Part shown: piece by piece, positions 6,137 through 13,018 of the stretch
Layout of the letters: each line of letters opens with the position of its first letter
How positions within the stretch are numbered: position 1 is the stretch's first letter
Assembly (NCBI GenBank): GCA_029259975.1
Contig: JAJDEE010000236.1
Span: 1-13,288, forward strand
From: Planctomycetota bacterium
GTDB lineage: Bacteria > Planctomycetota > Planctomycetia > Pirellulales > Lacipirellulaceae
Direction: 5' to 3'
Length of the DNA: 13,288 nt
The notes under the pieces: generated by a model
What the model saw: only the letters and a program-made list of their open reading frames with translations
What the model was told of the DNA's origin: nothing
Database searches by the model: none
Program-made: the position numbers and the translations under genes

Positions 6137-7387
6137 ATGGCAAAACCGTATAGCAAGTTGGAGCAGAACGTTGGTGGTCTGCATTGTGTGGCTGTCAGTG
6201 ATGTTGGGATGCGGCGGGCTAGCAACCAAGATTCGCTAGCAATCTCGCTGGCTGATAGCAGCGAGCGTTGGCAAAACCATGGGCATCTGTTGTTGGTGGC
6301 TGATGGCATGGGTGCCCACGCGGCAGGCGAGTTGGCCAGCCAGATCGCGACCGACACGATACCGCACAGCTATCTGAGACAATCCGCCGAGTCTCCCAGC
6401 GAAGCGATCGTGGCGGCCCTCCGTGCCGCTAACGATGCGATCCACACCAAAGGTCAAAGCACCGTCGATTTCCAAGGGATGGGTACGACATGCAGCGGCT
6501 TAGTGCTTTTGCCTGGTGGTGCGTTGGCCGCGCACGTGGGTGATAGCCGGGTGTATCGTTTGCGATGCGAACTGTTCGAGCAACTGACGTTCGACCATAG
6601 CCTGGTCTGGGAAATGGCAGCGGCAGGCGATGCGGCCGAAGAGGATGTGCCCGACTACGTGCCCAAGAATGTCATTACGCGTTCGTTGGGGCCACATTCC
6701 ACGGTAGCGGTCGACGTGGAAGGGCCGTTTCCGCTTGCCACAGGCGATCGATTTTTGTTGTGTAGCGACGGTTTAACAGGGCCACTCAAGCCCGAGTTGA
6801 TCGGTATGGTATTCAGGGCGTTGCCGCTGGCTGATGTGGCGCAAACGTTGATCGACCTAGCGAACCTGCTTGGCGGGCCAGACAATATCACAGCCGTCGT
6901 AGCCGAGGTTGTTGATGTTGCTCAGTTGGGCAAGGCGAAGCCGAGTGAAACTGCTATGAATAATCCCACTGTCATTCACTCTAGCCAACCTAGCCGTCGC
7001 GGAGGCGAAACCTGGTGGGACTGGGTGCTGCGGATGGTGAGTTTTGGTCGTCAGCGCGGAAAGGCCTGCCCCGAGTTAGCAACCCGGCAGCCAATCAACA
7101 TTCGAGGCAAAGCGCCTTATCGACAGCACGCATGTACCGCCTCAGCGACTAGCATCGAATCGCTCAGCGATATTGTTCGTCAGCTAGAAGGCCTCGAAAA
7201 TCAGCGTGAGTGGAACTTCGACTGGAAGGAAATCCAAACCTACCGCCACCAAGCGCACCAAGCGATTGCCAAAGGAGAGTACCAATCGGCAGTTGTCTCG
7301 TATTGTAGTGCAGTCCGGCGATTGATGCAGTCGCTACGCGAGACACGTAGGAAAAAGCCGAGTGACTCGACAATTGACCTGGGTTGA
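6137..7387 (+). CDS. PP2C-family serine/threonine phosphatase with C-terminal extension
   Basis: This 416-residue protein has a complete bacterial PP2C (PPM) domain at about 15-260, which dephosphorylates Ser/Thr using two or three metal ions. Metal-binding motifs are all present: SDVGMRRASNQDS (Asp22, Asp32), VADGMGAHAAGE (Asp56, Gly57), GMGTTCSGLVL at 114-124, HVGDSRVYRL (Asp136), CSDGLT (Asp211) and GGPDNITAVVAEV (Asp249, Asn250). It resembles Stp/PrpC enzymes that oppose Hanks-type kinases, which planctomycetes have in number, although no kinase is in the window. About 155 residues follow: a low-complexity linker with a Trp-rich patch (ETWWDWVLRMV), then a helical region (YRHQAHQAIAKGEYQSAVVSYCSAVRRLM) that resembles a single TPR-like repeat. 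No membrane helix is seen. The start is the ATG that fits the domain best, despite no clear Shine-Dalgarno sequence. Confidence 0.92.
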   Translation: MAKPYSKLEQNVGGLHCVAVSDVGMRRASNQDSLAISLADSSERWQNHGHLLLVADGMGAHAAGELASQIATDTIPHSYLRQSAESPSEAIVAALRAANDAIHTKGQSTVDFQGMGTTCSGLVLLPGGALAAHVGDSRVYRLRCELFEQLTFDHSLVWEMAAAGDAAEEDVPDYVPKNVITRSLGPHSTVAVDVEGPFPLATGDRFLLCSDGLTGPLKPELIGMVFRALPLADVAQTLIDLANLLGGPDNITAVVAEVVDVAQLGKAKPSETAMNNPTVIHSSQPSRRGGETWWDWVLRMVSFGRQRGKACPELATRQPINIRGKAPYRQHACTASATSIESLSDIVRQLEGLENQREWNFDWKEIQTYRHQAHQAIAKGEYQSAVVSYCSAVRRLMQSLRETRRKKPSDSTIDLG

Positions 7388-7484
7388 GTATACGGTCTCT
7401 CGCGAGGTTTTGATGCATTCGGCGGTTATTAGTCGGTGCTTGCTTGCTCTGCGAGATGCTAGCATTCGACGAATCTCTCTGGAC

Positions 7485-7555
7485 GGTAGCCTTCCGATTT
7501 GGAACACTCCGTCGCCTTGTTGGGCCGCCTTGTCGGGTCGCCTTGTTGGGCTACC
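7485..7555. repeat. Three 13-bp tandem repeats enclosed by a 7-bp inverted repeat
   Basis: CGCCTTGTTGGGC (7513-7525), CGCCTTGTCGGGT (7526-7538) and CGCCTTGTTGGGC (7539-7551) lie head to tail in the noncoding gap after the PP2C gene. GGTAGCC (7485-7491) and its complement GGCTACC (7549-7555) flank the array, so the region could fold as a long stem-loop or leader structure 87 bases before the next gene. No protein is plausibly encoded here. Confidence 0.7.
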
Positions 7556-7641
7556 CCACTTGGACCCAAATTTTTTCAACCGACTGTGCGGTCAGATTGG
7601 TGGACAATTTCCGCTGGCGGCCGCTGGACAGGAGATGAGTC

Positions 7642-8136
7642 ATGTCGAAAGGTCTCTTACGAGTTTGTGCTGTGCGCTTGGTTTTTGTCGCGATAATTTT
7701 CGGACAAACGACCATCGTGGGCGCCCAAGTTTTCGATCCTCCCACAGCTCAGTCGAATGGTGGCGTCCAACAAGCGGGCGGTCCTGCCGGAACGCCACAG
7801 TCGGGAGCTGTCGAGCAGACGGGGTGGGGTGTTCCGATGCCAAAGATCACAATGCCAAAAATTACGATGCCTAAAATTACGATGCCCAGCATGGACGCGG
7901 TGACGGGGCCGATTAAATCGGGGTTCAGCAAAGTATCGTCGGGTACAAAAAAAGCACTGGAAGGGACAAAGGAGATGTTCTCGTTTGGCAAAAACAAGAC
8001 AACTTCGACAACTCGTCCTGTGGCAAATCCACAGAACCGACCTTCTTTTTGGCATCGACTACTGGTTCGAAATCCGGAACCTCAAGTTCCGCGGACCGTC
8101 GGAGAGTTCATGAGTCAGTCGCGACTAGATCCGTAA
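7642..8136 (+). CDS. Small exported protein with MPKIT repeats
   Basis: This 164-residue protein has a signal peptide (about 1-28, with the hydrophobic core LVFVAIIFGQTTIVGAQ, cleavage probably after VGA) and no recognised domain. After a Gly/Gln-rich stretch come three tandem MPKIT pentapeptides at about 66-80. The next segment is IKSGFSKVSSGTKKALEGTKE, possibly an amphipathic helix. A basic C-terminal segment contains PSFWHRLLVRNPEP and ends TVGEFMSQSRLDP. The repeats are encoded by 15-bp units that differ at third codon positions, so the peptide repeat seems to be kept by selection. AGGAG at 7630-7634, seven bases before the ATG, supports the start. The next small gene begins 12 bases after the stop. 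It resembles uncharacterised planctomycete secreted proteins, but the function is unknown. Confidence 0.85.
   Translation: MSKGLLRVCAVRLVFVAIIFGQTTIVGAQVFDPPTAQSNGGVQQAGGPAGTPQSGAVEQTGWGVPMPKITMPKITMPKITMPSMDAVTGPIKSGFSKVSSGTKKALEGTKEMFSFGKNKTTSTTRPVANPQNRPSFWHRLLVRNPEPQVPRTVGEFMSQSRLDP
7837..7881 (+). repeat. Three 15-bp repeats encoding MPKIT
   Basis: ATGCCAAAGATCACA, ATGCCAAAAATTACG and ATGCCTAAAATTACG follow one another in frame, each encoding MPKIT, and a fourth partial unit (ATGCCCAGCATG) follows. The differences between copies are synonymous. Confidence 0.85.
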
Positions 8137-8148
8137 GGAGTTTAGGGG

Positions 8149-8355
8149 ATGTTGAACTGCCGAATCACCCGCTGGCTCTGCGCTGCAAGTTTGCTGGGAC
8201 GTTGTTTGCTCGCAGGTAGCGGTTGCCAGACATGGCAATCGTCGCTGGCGATTCCTGGCTTAGGTTCGAGTCAAGGCGAGCGAGAAATCTTGCGACAAGC
8301 CAAGAACGACCCGTTCCCTTCGCCCATCGATGTAGGCATGAAAGTGGCGAAGTAA
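8149..8355 (+). CDS. Small exported or lipoprotein-like hypothetical protein
   Basis: This 68-residue protein starts 12 bases after the preceding gene, with AAGGAG at 8135-8140 eight bases before the ATG, so the two are probably co-transcribed. The N-terminus (MLNCRITRWLCAASLLGRCLLAGSGCQTW) looks like a signal sequence. Cys26 follows Gly-Ser-Gly, a loose lipobox, so a lipid anchor is possible but not sure. The mature part is about 40 residues and contains LAIPGLGSSQGEREILRQAKNDPFPSPIDVG. A DPFPSP motif of this kind seems familiar from planctomycete small proteins, but I cannot name a family. Function is unknown. The good ribosome binding site and signal sequence argue that it is a real gene despite its size. 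Confidence 0.75.
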   Translation: MLNCRITRWLCAASLLGRCLLAGSGCQTWQSSLAIPGLGSSQGEREILRQAKNDPFPSPIDVGMKVAK

Positions 8356-8485
8356 AGGGTATTTGCCCTGGTTTTCCATTTCTTGGGCTAGGCCATAGAC
8401 TTCTCACCGTGCTATTGCCCATAATTGTCGGGGTAGACTGACACTCTCCTGCCCTGGCACCTCTCTTCGGCGATTGACCTACGCA

Positions 8486-9565
8486 ATGAAATCAGAGTCC
8501 CCCTTTTCCAAACTCCCTTCTCTGAGCGAGTTACTGAAACATCCCACTGTTCAGAGTGTCGTCGAACGCGTCAATCAGACGACGATCGCACAACGGGCGA
8601 CTGGTTTTTGGGAAGAGCTGCAGGCGAGCTGGAAAGAGCAGGGCAGGACACCTTCGGTTGGGGAACTGGCAGAGCGATTGGCGCATCGCTTGCTGGGACG
8701 TTCTCAGCATTGTGCTCCGCAAATTAACGCAACGGGCGTTCTTTGCAGCCGGCGATGGCAGGCGCCGTTGGCCGAGGCAGCAGTGCATGAATTGTTGCGA
8801 TTTGCCTCCGATTACCAACAACCTAGTACCGCATTGATGGAGCAAGTCGCCGTCGCGCTCGTTAAACTGACCGGTGCCGAATCTGCATGGGTCGCCAGTA
8901 GTTTCGATGCGGCGGTCAGTATGGCGAATCAGTGTGAAGGTGCGACCTTGGTTTCTAGCCCGTTAATCGGGATGGTTGATCCCAACGATTTTGGACGAGG
9001 GCATGTTGATACGATTGCTGTTCGATTAGCAGAGGGTGCCGATCTCGTCGTGGTTGACGGCTCGGGTTTGTTGGGCGGGCCACGTTGTGGGATTGTAGTG
9101 GGATCGAAACAATTTCTCGAACAGATTCAACACAGCGAACTCGCGCCGGCACTTGCTGCCGAAGCGATGAGTTTGGCTGCATTGGAAGCAACGCTCGATC
9201 TTTATCGTGCTCCCGAAAAAGTGATTCATCAGATCCCGATACTCAAGTTGCTATCGACGCCACTAGAAAATCTTCAGCAACGGTGCGAACGTATCGCTCC
9301 CTTGCTTGCCGAGTGCGAGCGGATAGCGAGCGCCGAAGTGATTACCCGCGAGTCGATCTGGCTGGATGCTGGGAATTCACAACTGTCGGCAGCCAGTTGG
9401 GCGATTGCTTTGCGCCCTGTTCATGGTTCGATTGAGCAATTGGCGCAACAGTTCGAGCGGGCCACACCGCAGGTGGTTGGACGACGGGATGGCGAGGCCT
9501 ATATTCTCGATTTCAGAGCGATCTTCCCACGTTGGGATCAGCAATTAGTTTCAGCAATGGGTTAG
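8486..9565 (+). CDS. SelA-like protein lacking the PLP lysine (probable pseudoenzyme)
   Basis: This 359-residue protein follows the order of L-seryl-tRNA(Sec) selenium transferase (SelA). It has an N-terminal helical region (LPSLSELLKHPTVQSVV), INATGV at 80-85 with APLAEAAV, a large-domain core with LLGGPRCGIVVG at 195-206, LAALEATLDLY from 230, and a C-terminal VVGRRDGEAYILDFRAI. The key residues are gone. The SGDKLLGGP motif reads GSGLLGGP, with Gly194 replacing the PLP lysine. HTNLGR after INATGV reads CSRRWQ. The conserved Arg and Lys before the LAALEATL stretch are Ala224 and Ala227. It is about 100 residues shorter than SelA, mostly from a shortened section between about 135 and 185. 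Catalysis as a SelA is therefore unlikely. A TTG at 8474 is an alternative start; neither start has a clear Shine-Dalgarno sequence. The next gene starts 4 bases after its stop. Confidence 0.8.
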   Translation: MKSESPFSKLPSLSELLKHPTVQSVVERVNQTTIAQRATGFWEELQASWKEQGRTPSVGELAERLAHRLLGRSQHCAPQINATGVLCSRRWQAPLAEAAVHELLRFASDYQQPSTALMEQVAVALVKLTGAESAWVASSFDAAVSMANQCEGATLVSSPLIGMVDPNDFGRGHVDTIAVRLAEGADLVVVDGSGLLGGPRCGIVVGSKQFLEQIQHSELAPALAAEAMSLAALEATLDLYRAPEKVIHQIPILKLLSTPLENLQQRCERIAPLLAECERIASAEVITRESIWLDAGNSQLSAASWAIALRPVHGSIEQLAQQFERATPQVVGRRDGEAYILDFRAIFPRWDQQLVSAMG

Positions 9566-9569
9566 TGCC

Positions 9570-10547
9570 TTGTTTTTTTTGAAGTTCAGACAGATAGCAT
9601 GTCCCTTGTCGACATTATTGCTTTTGACAATGTCTTTTGCACTGTCTTTGTCGCTGTCTTTTGCACAGGCTGCGCCCGAAAGTGTCTCGAACAGCCCACC
9701 GCTGGAAAAGGTTTCCGCGACTCAGGCGATTAACGCCATTGCTTCTGAATCGACACCTTTGGAGCCAATGGAGTCGCCTGTGAACGAGCCTTTTCAGCTT
9801 GCCGCTGAGCAACATAAGTGGGCACGTTTGCAACCAGGCGCTTGGCGCGAGATTCAGACGGTTACCGAAACTTTTGACGAATCGGGCCAAGTGGTTAGTC
9901 GGAACGTAACAACGCAAAAAGAAGTTCTGCAGACAGTTGCCGAGGGCAAGTATGTTTTGCTGGTGCAAGCCACTGTCGATCTGGGCGGAAAGCGAATTGT
10001 AGGTGAGGAGAAAAGCATCGCTTTGCGCCTGGAAACCGATGGTGCAGGACTGATTACGGACTCACGCCGACTTAAGGATCAAACGCTACAACTTGTGATG
10101 CGAGATGTCGAGTGCCAAGTATTTGAGCTGCACTACCAAGACAACACACGAAAGCTAACCGACAGAGTTCTTTACGATCCCCTACAATTTCCTTTTATAC
10201 TGCGACGCGAAACAACTAACGATAACGATCCTGCGGATGGCAGCAACAAGGGTAGTGGCGAAGGTAGTGCCAAGACGCTGCAGTTGATTGAGGTAGTAGC
10301 ACAAGCAGTACCCTATCGGTTAGGCGATCAGTTGCTCAATTGCAGTTGTCTACGCACCACTCGCCATCGAGCCAAGGGCGAGACTCTCCGACTCGCTTTT
10401 TCCAACATCAACGTGCCCGGTTGGGAAGTCGTCGTCTGGTCGACAGATTTTGATATCGAGGGCCGACGCGACCGTTGGAGTGTCACGACACTGCTTGGCT
10501 TTGGCGAAACTTCGCCAGACATCGTGGATAACACGTCAAGCAAATGA
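9570..10547 (+). CDS. Secreted protein of unknown function, coupled to the SelA-like gene
   Basis: This 325-residue protein starts with a signal peptide (RQIACPLSTLLLLTMSFALS, then LSLSFAQA; cleavage probably after AQA, near 35). It has no family I recognise. After a linker rich in Ser, Glu and Pro, the mature part looks mostly beta-stranded: ARLQPGAWREIQTVTETFD, YVLLVQATVDLGGKRIVGE and RLAFSNINVPGWEVVVWSTD. A Gly/Ser/Asn-rich loop (DPADGSNKGSGEGSAK) lies near 215-230. Three Cys lie at about 181, 261 and 263. The TTG at 9570 is chosen because it gives a full signal peptide and sits 4 bases after the SelA-like stop. The first in-frame ATG (9630) would leave a shorter but still hydrophobic leader. 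Tight coupling suggests one operon, although one product should be cytoplasmic and the other exported. Confidence 0.8.
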   Translation: MFFLKFRQIACPLSTLLLLTMSFALSLSLSFAQAAPESVSNSPPLEKVSATQAINAIASESTPLEPMESPVNEPFQLAAEQHKWARLQPGAWREIQTVTETFDESGQVVSRNVTTQKEVLQTVAEGKYVLLVQATVDLGGKRIVGEEKSIALRLETDGAGLITDSRRLKDQTLQLVMRDVECQVFELHYQDNTRKLTDRVLYDPLQFPFILRRETTNDNDPADGSNKGSGEGSAKTLQLIEVVAQAVPYRLGDQLLNCSCLRTTRHRAKGETLRLAFSNINVPGWEVVVWSTDFDIEGRRDRWSVTTLLGFGETSPDIVDNTSSK

Positions 10548-10680
10548 CGGATTCCGAGCTACGCAAAACACGAAAGGACCCAGCGTGCTTTGCCTAAGTG
10601 CCCGCTGTTGTTGTGTTTGTTGTCGTGATCGAAGTGTTTTGATAGCAACGAGTTGTGTGTGTTGGGTGGTAACTTCGATC

Positions 10681-10709
10681 TTGCCCCCACGCGGGCCGAT
10701 TGCTAGTAT
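10681..10709 (+). promoter_or_regulatory. Probable promoter of the prc-type protease gene
   Basis: TTGCCC (10681-10686) and TAGTAT (10704-10709) are 17 bases apart, with an extended -10 TGC directly upstream of TAGTAT. The predicted transcript start is about 70 bases before the ATG at 10785. The 12 bases TTGCTAGTATGA (10700-10711) are identical to those before the PIN gene. Confidence 0.55.
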
Positions 10710-10784
10710 GACTGCGTAATCGAAAACTTAACTAACCACGAGGCCTTCAGGCCCGTTCATCGGATTATTGAGAGAGGGAATGCC

Positions 10785-12953
10785 ATGGACTCTGTCCGTC
10801 TAGGAGGATTGCAGTCGCGTCGACGACGCCTAGGATTGCAAAAGTGGGTTCTGGGGCTACTGGCGGTGGTAGTCGTTGCCGCAGGCATGTTGGCCCCGCT
10901 GGTTTGGGCGCGACCACAAGGGCAGACTCGAAACGAATACAATATTTCGCTTCTCGTCGCGGCTTTGATGAACCGTGACCATCTTTCAGACTTACAGGTC
11001 AATGACGAAATCTCACAACGAGCTTTTGAAAAATTCATTGACTCGCTTGACGCGATGAAGCTCTTTTTCTTGCAAAGTGATATCGACGAGTTTGCCCACG
11101 AAAAGTTTTCGATTGACGATTACGTCAAGCGAGGCGACCTGCGTTTTGCTAAGAGAGTGTTTGCCCGATATTTGCAACGTGTGAGAGAACGTATCGTTGT
11201 CGCTCAGCAATATGTCGATGTGGAGCATGATTTTACGCTCGACGAAACCATGATTCGTGATCCTGACAAAATGACTTACGCTGCCACGAACGAGGAGGCT
11301 AACGAGCGTTGGCGGAAGCGAGTGAAGTACGACATGTTATTGCAGATCACCGATGACATTGAACACGACGAAGCGATCGAAAAGCTACACAAGCGTTATC
11401 GCTCGATTCGCCGCAACTGGGAGCAAACCGACAGCGACGAAGTGCTGGAGTTGTTTTTGAGTGCTTTGACAACGAGTTTTGACCCGCATAGCAGCTACAT
11501 GTCGCCCAGCACGCTTGAAAACTTCACGATCCAGATGCGGTTGGAGCTTAACGGCATCGGCGCTTCGCTCTTGTCGCAGTACGGCGAAACGATTGTCAAG
11601 CGGATTATCCCAGGCGGTGCGGCAGATAAAGATGGCCGACTTAAAATCGACGACGTGATTACAGGCGTAGCCCAAGGCCTCGAAGGCGAGTTTACCGACA
11701 TCGTCGAGATGAAAATCAACGACGTGGTGCAGAAGATTCGCGGCAAGCCTGGCACGATCGTCCGGTTGGAAGTCATGCCGGCAGACAAATCGGGACGAAA
11801 AGTCCTTGACATTACGCGGGCGCGGATTGAGCTAAAAGATAGCGAAGCGCGTAGCGAGATTATCGAACGTAGCCCAGATGCCCATGTCGCAGGTGTGACG
11901 AACGAGCCAACGGGGCAAGTTGTCGAACATCCGCTTAGTGATGGCACAACCAAGAAGATTGGCATTATCAGCCTGCCGAGCTTCTATATGGACATGGAAG
12001 GCCGGCGGTCCGGAAATCCAAATTACAAAAGCACCACGCGTGACGTTCGGATGCTACTCGAAGATTTCAACCGCCAGGGCGTAGACTTGGTGGTTATGGA
12101 TCTGCGTTTCAATGGGGGTGGCTCGCTGCCCGAATCGGTGCAGACCACTGGTTTGTTCATTGATCAAGGGCCGGTCGTTCAAGTCAAAGGCTCCAGTGGG
12201 GTGATTTCTCCCTACGCCGACGAAGAGGCAGGTATGGTTTGGTCGGGGCCGCTGATGGTGTTGATCAACAAGTTCAGTGCCAGTGCCAGCGAAATCTTTG
12301 CCGGTGCGATTCAAGATTACGGACGAGGTATTGTCGTCGGTGACCATACAACGCATGGCAAGGGCACGGTGCAGCAGCTCAATGAGCTTGGCCCCCGAAT
12401 TATGCCTGTTCACCCGCCAAACTATGGCGCGCTCAAGATGACGATACAGCAGTTCTATCGCCCCGGCGGCGATAGTACTCAAAATCGTGGGGTTGTCTCC
12501 GATATCGAGTTGCCCTATCGCACGTCTTTCTTAGAAGGAATCGGCGAAGCCGATCTTGACTATGCGTTAGAGTTTGATCGCGTCGCTCCGCTGCCGCATA
12601 CCAACTACCCTAACGCAACGGCACAGGTTGTCGGCGAACTGAGGCAGAATTCGGAACGCCGCCGAAAAAGTTCGGAGTTCTTCATCGACGAGCATCGTAA
12701 GATCGAGCGATTGAAGCAACGGCAGGCCGAAGACACCGTCACGCTTAACAGAGCAAAATTTTTGGCCGAGCGTGAGGAAGTCAACTCGGAGAAAGATAAA
12801 GAGGAGATCTTCGACGAGCTGCAGGAAGAAGATCGTCCTGTCTTCCCACTCGCAGAGGGCCACCCGATTGCCCCATACAACGAAGAAATCGTCGCGATCG
12901 CACTCGACTACATCAAACTGCTCGGCGGCAATCGTGTGGTGGTGACTCACTGA
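10785..12953 (+). CDS. prc: C-terminal processing (tail-specific) protease, S41 family, Prc/Tsp type
   Basis: This 722-residue periplasmic protease follows E. coli Prc/Tsp (682 residues) along its whole length. It should cleave envelope proteins, including those with non-polar C-termini. An Arg-rich N-terminus precedes one hydrophobic segment (about 21-42), a signal peptide or anchor. Next comes the Prc N-terminal domain with DPHSSYMSP. The PDZ domain spans about 256-340 (LNGIGASLLSQYGE, RIIPGGAADKDGRLKIDDVI). The S41 protease core starts near 390 and holds DLRFNGGGSLPESV, then KFSASASEIFAGAIQDYGRG with the nucleophilic Ser within SASAS (498-502), and HGKGTVQQ with catalytic Lys526. The C-terminal domain ends PYNEEIVAIALDYIKLL, as in Prc. 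The Ser-Lys dyad is intact, so it should be active. GAGAGGG at 10772-10778 supports the ATG. No adaptor such as NlpI is seen nearby. Confidence 0.95.
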   Translation: MDSVRLGGLQSRRRRLGLQKWVLGLLAVVVVAAGMLAPLVWARPQGQTRNEYNISLLVAALMNRDHLSDLQVNDEISQRAFEKFIDSLDAMKLFFLQSDIDEFAHEKFSIDDYVKRGDLRFAKRVFARYLQRVRERIVVAQQYVDVEHDFTLDETMIRDPDKMTYAATNEEANERWRKRVKYDMLLQITDDIEHDEAIEKLHKRYRSIRRNWEQTDSDEVLELFLSALTTSFDPHSSYMSPSTLENFTIQMRLELNGIGASLLSQYGETIVKRIIPGGAADKDGRLKIDDVITGVAQGLEGEFTDIVEMKINDVVQKIRGKPGTIVRLEVMPADKSGRKVLDITRARIELKDSEARSEIIERSPDAHVAGVTNEPTGQVVEHPLSDGTTKKIGIISLPSFYMDMEGRRSGNPNYKSTTRDVRMLLEDFNRQGVDLVVMDLRFNGGGSLPESVQTTGLFIDQGPVVQVKGSSGVISPYADEEAGMVWSGPLMVLINKFSASASEIFAGAIQDYGRGIVVGDHTTHGKGTVQQLNELGPRIMPVHPPNYGALKMTIQQFYRPGGDSTQNRGVVSDIELPYRTSFLEGIGEADLDYALEFDRVAPLPHTNYPNATAQVVGELRQNSERRRKSSEFFIDEHRKIERLKQRQAEDTVTLNRAKFLAEREEVNSEKDKEEIFDELQEEDRPVFPLAEGHPIAPYNEEIVAIALDYIKLLGGNRVVVTH

Positions 12954-12961
12954 TGCATGCT

Positions 12962-12985
12962 GCCTGATTCACACGGCCTGATTCA
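12962..12985. repeat. GCCTGATTCA direct repeat after prc
   Basis: GCCTGATTCA occurs at 12962-12971 and again at 12976-12985 in the gap between the protease gene and the convergent hydrolase gene. No clear rho-independent terminator is present in this gap; only a 4-bp AGGC/GCCT stem occurs near 12995. Confidence 0.5.
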
Positions 12986-13018
12986 TACTGTAAGAGGCCC
13001 AAGCCTGTCCTGACACGT

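Noticed and set aside
5933..6229. N-terminal extension of the PEGA protein from 6229
   Set aside because: The extra 99 residues show no conserved character and would bury the signal sequence. The extension would also run into the PP2C gene on the other strand.
7362..7874. A 170-codon plus-strand ORF spanning the end of the PP2C gene, the 13-bp repeats and the start of the MPKIT gene
   Set aside because: It overlaps two well-supported genes in another frame, has no domain or good ribosome binding site, and its composition looks like out-of-frame translation.
10503..10516. GGCGAA-AC-TTCGCC inverted repeat near the end of the secreted protein gene
   Set aside because: It lies inside the coding sequence, its 2-base loop is too tight for a normal terminator, and no T-run follows.
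10450..10719. 89-codon ORF with a Cys-rich stretch in the gap before prc
   Set aside because: The Cys-rich part comes from a GT-rich noncoding stretch. The ORF overlaps the previous CDS and covers the predicted promoter.
10742..10753. GGCCT-TC-AGGCC inverted repeat in the prc leader
   Set aside because: It is short with a 2-base loop and no second supporting element; a chance occurrence is likely.
11495..11965. 156-codon minus-strand ORF inside the protease gene
   Set aside because: It is a Ser-rich antisense shadow of the PDZ region, with no ribosome binding site or recognisable domain.
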